From positions 37,006,001 to 37,070,000 of the forward strand of contig CANTUV010000039.1 of NCBI GenBank assembly GCA_947685225.1: 64,000 nt of DNA. The letters run 5' to 3'. A program made the translations under genes and the position numbers. The notes beneath the pieces were generated by a model. That model searched no databases and was not told the DNA's origin. It saw only the letters and a list, made by a program, of their open reading frames with translations. Within the stretch, counting starts at the first letter, position 1, and every line of letters starts with the position of its first letter. Shown here in pieces: positions 57,082-64,000 of the stretch. This DNA is from Garcia nutans. Its lineage: Eukaryota; Streptophyta; Magnoliopsida; Malpighiales; Euphorbiaceae.

Positions 57082-60000
57082 ATGGCTACTATTGAACAGA
57101 TTAAGGCCTTGCTAGATGGACAGGTTAAGGAAATTGAAGCTAGGATACAAGAAAGAATTGATGAAGCTTTGGCTGCCCAAAGGGCAGCCATCTTGGCCGA
57201 ATTGGGAGGGGCATCAAAGACAGCCACTACTTCTGGAAATTTAGGGAAAGAACCTATTGCGGGGCAAACTAGTACCCCCATGACTGCTCAGAATAATACC
57301 CCTGTCATCAATCTGGAGGATCCACCCTCTAAGAATGCTACTGAAACTGATGAACTGAAAAAGAAACTTGAATTGCTTGAGAGGTCAATCACTGCCATGA
57401 AAACTCATAAAGAGGTGGTAGACATGGATTCCTTATCCTTGTTTCCCCAAGCTAGATTGCCTCCAAAATTCAAGATGCCTGGGATGGACAGATTTGATGG
57501 GACTACTTGCCCTAAAACTCACCTGAAGATGTATGTGGGGGCCTTAAGCCCTTGGGGTTTAAATGACGAGCTCTTTGCTCAACTCTTTCAACAATCCTTG
57601 ACTGGTGCTGCCCTTAAATGGTTTGTAAGCCTGGACCGTGCCAAGATTAAGACCTGGGAAGACATCTGCAATGCATTTAACACTCAATACCACTACAATA
57701 TTGAGGTAGATGTCACTAGAAGGGAGCTTGAGACTACCAAACAAAATAACAATGAACCCTTCTCCTCGTTCCTTACGAGATGGAGGGCGAAGGCTGCTCA
57801 AATGATCAATCGCCCTTCAGAACAGGAGCAGATTGATATTATAATCAGGAATTTAAGACCTACATATCAAGTTCAACTGCAAACCCAATACCTACCTACT
57901 TTCAAATCGCTCATTGCGACTGCAACTAAGGTAGAAGACTTGATACAATTGGGCAAGATAGTAGATGAGGGAGCTGCTTCAAAGTATAAGAAACAGGGCC
58001 AAGCTGCTTCCTCAAGCAAGGTCAATGAAGTGGCCAATATTGCCCCTGCGAATCCTTTACGTGTGGGCAATCTTGGGCAGAGAAATCAACCAAGAAGGCA
58101 ATATACCGACCTTGGGATGCCCCTTCATCTAGTGTTTAAAAAGGCTGTGGAAGGAAAGTACTTAAAGTCTTTGGACCCGAGACCTCCTCCAAACCCATTA
58201 CCCTCCAATTATAAGGCTAATGAGTACTGTGAATACCATCAAGGAAAAGGGCATAGGACAGATGCTTGCTGGACTCTGAAAAACCGCATCCAGGATTTGG
58301 TGGATAGTGGTGACATCATTCCTCTCAGGAGTCAACCAAACATTAATACTAACCCTTTGCCCAATCATTCCATCCACGCCATCACTGTGGAAGAAGAGTT
58401 GTTTAATCCTTTCAAACTTCTCTTGGAAATGAATGAAATATGTGTGCTGGATCTGAATGACCTCGCTGAAGAGGTCGATGCTCTGATAAGAAGTGGAAGG
58501 CAATATCAACCACTTGACTTGGGGAAAGCCCCTACAACCTCAAATCACCCCTATAAGAAGACGCCAGAACCAAAGGAAGACTCAGTCCTCACTCAACTTA
58601 AACAAACTCAAGCTAAGGTGTCAATTTGGGAGCTCCTTGCTTCCTCATTCCCACACCGCCAGGCTCTCAGTAAAGCTTTGAGTCAACTTGATACATCAAT
58701 AGACACAAGCCCAGAAGCTTTGTTGGCCACTTTGACCCAATCAACCAAGGCATTGAGTATCAGGTTTTCTGATGAAGATTTACCAGAAGATGTCATGAAA
58801 CACAATGATGCTCTATACATCACCATACAAACTGGGGGAAAGACTGTGCCCATGGTTCTCATTAATAATGGGTCAGCCTTAAATGTATGTCCCTTGAAAG
58901 TAGCAAGCTGTCTGGGGTTGGAGGCTATGGATCTTACACCTTCTGATCAAATTGTTAGAGCATATGATAACACTCGAAGAGAAATTTTGGGTGTTGCTAC
59001 TCTGGAAGTTGCTATTGGACCGGTGAAAATAGGAGTGCCATTCCAGGTCATTGATGTACCCGTGAGCTTTAATCTCCTCCTTGGAAGGCCGTGGATTCAT
59101 CAGATTAATGTTGTACCATCTTCATTACATCAAAAACTTAAGTTCCCTTTTGAAGGAAAAGTCATCACTATCAAAGGGGACACATGTGAAATCAACAAGA
59201 AAACCACGGATCAGTCTCTCTTTGAGGTTGTTCTTGGTGAAACTGCTATGGCCTTGACTGGGTTCCATTATGACACTGTTCAGTGCATCGAAGGAGAGAA
59301 GCCCAAAGGGCCATTTATCCTATATGACTTTGGGGGAATCCAAATCAATTGCCTGGTTGGAATGATGTTGAGGGTAGGTCTGCTACCCAGGATGGAAATG
59401 ATAAAATCTGGGAGAAAATCATCTATAGTACGGCCATGGGAAGAACCTGAGAACAAGGGAACTTTTGGTTTGGGGTACAAACCCACAAACGAGGAGATGG
59501 AAGAGTTTGAGCATGGGAAGAAAAAGAAGACTTGGGGGGCAAAAAGCCTCAAAATGCGCCCTTACTTTAAAACTCTCAATGGTCACTTCTGCAAACATGG
59601 GAAAACAGTCCCTTACTGTGGTTTCCAGGAGCCATTCTATTCTACTATGACTGGAAAGAAGCTACCGGGTTTTGAGATGTTCGATGATTTTTTGACCATA
59701 AAGGAAGAAGAACCAGAACCTATAACTGGCTCACAAGTGGAGGATTTCATGCAGCCTAGTCTCTTTGATGAGGTTGCTATGATAACCAATGTCGAAGACA
59801 AAAGGGACCTCACGAAGCTGATCAAGACCACAGAGGGACCACTGATGAACTGGTATGCTGAGGAGGGACAAGCAGCTATAGCCAAACCTAGTCCTGTATC
59901 ACATCCCGAACCTGAATATTGTACTGAGTCAAATCTTGAGTCAAACACCGAGTCAGAGCCCAGTTCTGAGTCTTCCTTAGCTTCAGGAATAGAAAATCCT

Positions 60001-63000
60001 GATGTCGAATGTAATGTAACTCTGGAGGATGACTCCGCCATTATTAATGAAACTATTCAAGTTCTTGGTTACCCTGTGTCTTTTGCTTTCCAAGAATTAT
60101 CTAGCAAAAATGAAATAAATGAAATAAAAGAAATGAATGAAAAGGTAATAATTGGCAAAGAAAATGAATATACATACATTGCATATGATTGTGTGAATAA
60201 GGAACAGGTTGTCGAATGCATCAGAAGATATGATGACTGCTTCATGTGGAAGACGAATGATGTCACGGGAATAGACCCAGCAATAGCAGTTCATAAGATT
60301 CCGCTATACCCCGATGCCAAGCCGGTTAAGCAGAAGTTGAGGAGAATGAAGCCAGAATGGTCTTTGAAAATTAAAGATGAGATTGCCAAGCAACTGGATA
60401 ATAGGTTCATAGAACCAATTGCCTACCCTTCCTGGTTGGCGAATATTGTGCCGGTCCCGAAGAAAGACGGAAAGGTCAGGATGTGTGTTGACTATAGAGA
60501 TTTGAATAAGGCTTGTCCCAAGGATGATTTTCTGTTGTCACATATCGATTTGCTAATAGATAGGATGGCTGGGCATATGATGGTTTCCATGACTGACCTT
60601 GCGGTTGGGTACAATCAGATCATGGTGCATCCACCGGACAAAAAAAAGACAGCTTTCATTACAGAATGGGGCACTTTCTGCTACAGGGTTATGCCTTTTG
60701 GATTGATAAATGCAGGGTCTACCTACCAAAGGATGGCAACAACAGTCTTTCATGACATGATTCACAAAGAAGTAGAAGTGTATGTTGATGATATGATTGT
60801 CAAGTCCAAATCTCCAGAAGAGCACGTTGAAGCACTTGAGAAGTTCTTCCTTAGACTTCGTAAGTACAATTTGAAGCTTAATCCTGCAAAGTGCCTATTT
60901 GGAGCAACATCAGGCTTATTTTTGGGATATTTGGTTAGCAAGAAAGGAATAGAAGTTGATCCAGCAAAGTCAAAGGCTATTCTGAAAATGCCTCCACCAA
61001 GAACAGAAAAGGAAATTCGAGGCCTGCTAGGTAGATTACAATATATCAGTCGATTCATATCACAGTTGGCAGAGACTTGTGGTCCTATCTTTAAGCTACT
61101 AAGGAAAGGTGCTTCACAAGAATGGAATGAAGACAAGATTAAAGAATACTTGTTAAGTCCGCTAATTCTGCAACCTCCCAGAATGGGAAAACCTCTGCTC
61201 TTGTATTTGTCTGTAACAGAAGAAGCCATGGGTGCAATGCTAGCTCAAGAGGCCGAAGGTACAAAGGTGGAAAATGCAATTTACTACCTCAGCAAAAGAA
61301 TGCTGGACTATGAGTTAAAGTATAACAAGATTGAGAAGTTGTGTTTAGCATTGTATTGGGCTTACACAAAGTTACAACACTACTTGTCTTCTTACACTAC
61401 TTGTGTCATCGCAGAACAGAGTCCCTTGAAATTCCTTATGGAGAGGCCTATTTTGGACAGCAAAATGGCAAAGTGGGTGTCAACATTGGCAGCTTTTGAC
61501 TTAAAATTCGTTCAGAGGAAAGCTGTGAAAGGTGGGGCAATAGCTGACCAGTTAGCAGAATTACCCGTAAAAGACAAGCTGCGAGAAATGAATTTCCCTG
61601 ACGAAGACCTCTTGAATGTGGAAAGAAGTGTTTGGGAGATGTATTTTGATGGGGCATCCAATTATCATGGAAATGGAATTGGGATTGTGTTCAAAACTCC
61701 TTGTGGAGAATACATTCCCTTTGCAGTTAAACTTGACTTTAGCTGCACAAATAATGAAGCGGAATATGAAGCTTGCATCAATGGGCTTGAAGCCGCTCTG
61801 GAATTAGGGATTAAGAACCTAAAGGTCTACGGTGATTCTATTTTAATAGTATCACAAGCTTTAAGGAAATGAAAGATAAGAGAAGAGCATTTGGTTCCTT
61901 ACCCACAACGCCTTGATCATTTGGCACAACAATTCGATGATCTGTCCTTCGAATATCTCCCAAGAGCAAAGAATCAGTTTGCTGATGCCCTGGCTACTTT
62001 AGCTTCCATGGTCAATATCAAGGAGGGGAAAGCCATTCGTCCATTGAAAGTTCAGCTTCAGAAACAGCCTGCCCACGTAATGCATTTGGCCGATGGTAAA
62101 CCATGGTTCTGGGATATCAAGAGTTATCTCAAGGATGGAAGTTATCCGGAGGGATCATCAAGGGTTGATTAGAGAGCAATAAGGCAGCTAACCACAGGTT
62201 ACATTCTTAATGGAGATATCCTCTACAAAAGAAGTTGGAATGGAATGCACCTAAGGTGTGTGAATGAAGCAGAGGCTAAGCGGATAATGGAAATGGTACA
62301 TGGTGGCGAATTAGGACCGCATATGTATGGGATCGCCTTGGCTCGAAAAATAGCCAATTTAGGATATTATTGGTCCACCATGAATACAGACTGTGTGGCA
62401 TTTGTGCAAGAATGCCATCAGTGCCAGATATTTGCTAAGCTACAGAAGCAACCTCCCGTTGCCCTGAATCCAATCACTTCTCCATGGCCCTTCGCTACTT
62501 GGGGAATAGATATAATTGGCAAAATACATCCAAAAGCCTCGAATGGACATCAGTTTATCTTGGTAGCAGTGGATTACTTCACGAAGTGGGTTGAAGCAGC
62601 TTCCTATGCAGAATTAGACGCCAAGAAGGCAGCACAGTTTGTCCGAACCAACATCTTTTGCCAGTACATAACACCATTTGAGATTATCACTGATAATGGA
62701 ACTCATTTCCAAGCAGAATTTGCTAAACTCTTGAAGGATAAGAAAGTCCAGCATCATAAGTCCTCTCCTTATAGACCTCAAACAAATGGAGCTGTAGAAG
62801 CAGCAAATAAGTCTATAAAGGTGATCATACAAAAAATGATCAAGGAACATAGGGGTTGGCATGAGAAGTTGCCACTGGCCTTGTGGGGATATAGAACGTC
62901 AATTAGAACTCCTACTGGGGCAACCCCATATTCACTGGTGTACGGAATGGAAGCAGTACTCCCTATTGAACTGGAAGTCCAATCGACGAGGATAATTCAA

Positions 63001-63348
63001 GAAAGTCAGATAAATGAAGCTGAATGGATTAGCAATTACCATCATCAATTGTTGGGTTTGGATGAAAAAAGACTTCAAGCTCTCCATCAGATTCAAGGGT
63101 ATCAGAGGCGAATGGCAAGACATTTCAACAAAAAGGTCAAAGATCGAAAGTTGGAAGAAGGTTGTTTGGTTCTGAAAGAGATCAGAACACCCGTTACAGA
63201 TCCTCGTGGGAAGTTTCGTCCTCTTTGGGCTGGACCCTACATTGTAAAGAAAATACTTTTCGGCGGAGCCGTCATCTTGTCTTATTTGGATGGTTGTGAG
63301 TTCACAAACCCATGCAATCTGGATCAATTAAAAAAATATTATGTATAA
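57082..63348 (+). pseudogene. gag-pol: E2 gag-pol polyprotein (two in-frame stops)
   Basis: One frame of 2089 codons from the first ATG (57082). It runs: coiled N-terminus (residues 1-45); capsid about 130-257 (HLKMYVGAL); zinc knuckle CX2HX4HX4C at 383-396; protease near 590-690 with INNGS at 594-598; RT about 1090-1300 with YVDDM at 1234; gypsy RNase H about 1370-1500; second RNase H with catalytic D1523, E1559, D1585 and D1635; integrase with HHCC and D-D-E at 62509, 62692 and 62797 (35-residue spacing). Stops: TGA at 61870-61872 (Trp in relatives) and TAG at 62170-62172 (Gln). No gag/pol frameshift exists. The protease Asp is Asn. All other catalytic residues I can check are present. Confidence 0.9.
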
Positions 63349-63362
63349 TCATGCATTGTAAG

Positions 63363-63412
63363 GAACTACATTAGACCTGATTCTCGTAAACTAATTCGAG
63401 ATATGTAGGCAA
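63363..63412 (+). other. E2 post-integrase structured motif
   Basis: GAACTACATTAGACCTGA, then TTCTCG...CGAGA that can pair, then TATGTAGGCAA. The same layout lies inside the LTRs at 55886-55933 and 28663-28709, and split in E1 at 40536/40646. It starts 15 bases after the integrase stop. Confidence 0.65.
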
Positions 63413-63514
63413 CTCTCCTTGAGCACGGTCTAAATTTTAATAAAAATCATTGATTCATTTTTCTTTTGCCAACGTAAAAAAATAAATAAATAAAAAGAAG
63501 AAAAGAAAGAAAAA

Positions 63515-63663
63515 TCCCGCTAAGTCGAAAATCCAAAAAGGGCGGCTTAGGAAATAGTGGGGCCCGCTAAGTCGAAAACCCGCAAAGGGCGGCTTAGGCA
63601 AGAATGGGTAAGAGCTCGCTAAGTTGAAAATCTGAAAGGACGACTTAGGCAAAAATTAGAGCA
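63515..63663 (+). repeat. E2 hairpin tandem repeat (three units)
   Basis: Three ~48-base units start near 63517, 63563 and 63615. Each has GCTAAGTCGAAAA at one end and GGCGGCTTAGGC or GACGACTTAGGC at the other. CTAAGTCG and CGRCTTAG can pair, giving an 8-base stem with a loop of about 16. The third unit has a compensating-type change (AAGTTG with GACTT). E1 has one diverged unit (40571-40620). Confidence 0.75.
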
Positions 63664-63865
63664 AGTAAATAAAGTAGATAATGCTCGGAAAGCAAGTAAA
63701 AGAGTCATTCATTCCAAAAAGAATCATTCATTACAAAAGAGTCAGTCATTACAAAAAGAGTCATTCATTCCATGACAAGAGTCAAACCATAAGTCCTAAA
63801 ACCCCAATGAAACAAAAAAGGTACAAGCAACCCAAAAAAGCAGACAATAGAGTCAACTCTAGGAT
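63664..63865 (+). other. E2 spacer before the antisense gene
   Basis: Contains four imperfect copies of AGAGTCATTCATTCC / AAAAGAGTC (63700-63780). There is no convincing gene. It would be the 3' untranslated region of the antisense gene ending at 63866. Confidence 0.5.
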
Positions 63866-64000
63866 CTAAATCCTACGTCTCCTACGTGGGGCAGAGTCTT
63901 CAGTATCTTCCTTAGGTCCAGAACTCTCTGCAACATCTGTCTTTCCCTCGTTGAGAGGAACCACATCCTCTCCCTCCAACTCCTGCAACAATGCAAGCCT
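63866..64000 (-). CDS. E2 antisense gene, C-terminus (partial)
   Basis: A minus-strand frame open from the window edge to TAG at 63866-63868, 44 codons. The protein is acidic (LLQELEGEDVVPLNEGK, then EDTEDSAP) and ends in a basic PRRRRI tail that could be a nuclear signal. It is in the same place and orientation as E1 antisense ORF b, so it is probably the end of a DUF7745/plant-mobile-domain-like protein. That cannot be shown from this fragment alone. Confidence 0.5.
   Translation of the reverse strand, partial: RLALLQELEGEDVVPLNEGKTDVAESSGPKEDTEDSAPRRRRRI

Larger units (their letters stand above)
54502..64000 (+). mobile_element. Element E2: Tat/Retand-like LTR retrotransposon (3' end outside window)
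   Basis: LTR, tRNA-Arg-type PBS, ~0.8 kb leader, a single-frame gag-pol (57082-63348) with two stops, three hairpin repeats and the end of an antisense gene. Two RNase H domains, the second of the plant/archaeal type, place it in the Tat lineage. Antisense genes downstream of pol are known from this lineage. The remaining antisense gene and 3' LTR lie beyond 64000. It is far better preserved than E1, so it is younger. Confidence 0.88.

Noticed and set aside
61448..61657. Minus-strand frames inside E2 gag-pol (also 57559-57801, 59637-60041, 60762-61229, 62932-63327)
   Set aside because: Shadows of the well-supported plus-strand polyprotein.
63515..63663. CRISPR-like array
   Set aside because: Three repeats with arms that pair, in a plant retrotransposon. 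No spacer logic, no cas genes, wrong kind of genome.

Overview
This window is plant nuclear DNA made almost entirely of LTR retrotransposons. I recognise no host gene, tRNA or rRNA. The evidence is Ty3/gypsy polyproteins of two plant lineages, a primer-binding site that fits plant tRNA-Arg, five-base target-site duplications (TSDs) and multi-level nesting. One lineage is Tat/Retand-like, with two RNase H domains and antisense reading frames. The other is a Tekay-like chromovirus. A flowering plant with a large repeat-rich genome, probably a eudicot, is my inference. I cannot name the species.

Left part (1-26064): a nest of one family, here called family A. Its copies have ~2.1-2.3 kb LTRs, start TGTAGACCC, end CTCACA, carry a tRNA-Arg-type PBS and encode only gag. 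Element A1 (34-22980, minus strand) is complete, with TSD GAATC. It was itself hit by a complete plus-strand sister, B1 (2205-12636, TSD GGTTC), and by a solo LTR, S1 (13925-16074, TSD CCCCC). A1 sits inside C1, of which the window holds a split antisense gene (1-33 and 22981-23505), a short minisatellite, the polypurine tract and the 3' LTR (23745-26064). C1 lies in an older, unidentified element F (26065-28126).

Middle part (about 28127-54501): an old, decayed Tat-type element, E1, on the plus strand. It has LTR-like sequence with a TATA box, a PBS, gag, protease, reverse transcriptase, RNase H, a second RNase H and integrase. After these come a hairpin repeat and two antisense reading frames that resemble the plant mobile domain / DUF7745 group. 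E1 was interrupted by a family A solo LTR (S2, 30482-32719, TSD ATTAT), a second unrelated solo LTR-like insert (S3, about 35341-36680) and a complete Tekay-like element T1 (42608-52551, TSD CAAGA). T1 is full of TAG stops at former CAG codons.

Right part (54502-64000): a much younger Tat-type element, E2. It has a 1.7 kb LTR, a PBS and one continuous gag-pol frame (57082-63348) broken by only two stops. Downstream are three hairpin repeats and the C-terminus of an antisense gene that runs off the window. The LTR at 54502-56224 directly follows E1's polypurine tract and directly precedes E2's PBS, so E1 and E2 appear to share it.

How the parts relate: family A cannot make its own polymerase. 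It shares the PBS and the LTR start with the Tat-type elements, so an E2-like element is a reasonable candidate helper. The most interesting signals are the antisense genes with intron-like structure inside the retrotransposons, a dense telo-box tract in the transcribed part of every family A LTR, and a structured motif found both in Tat LTRs and just after integrase.
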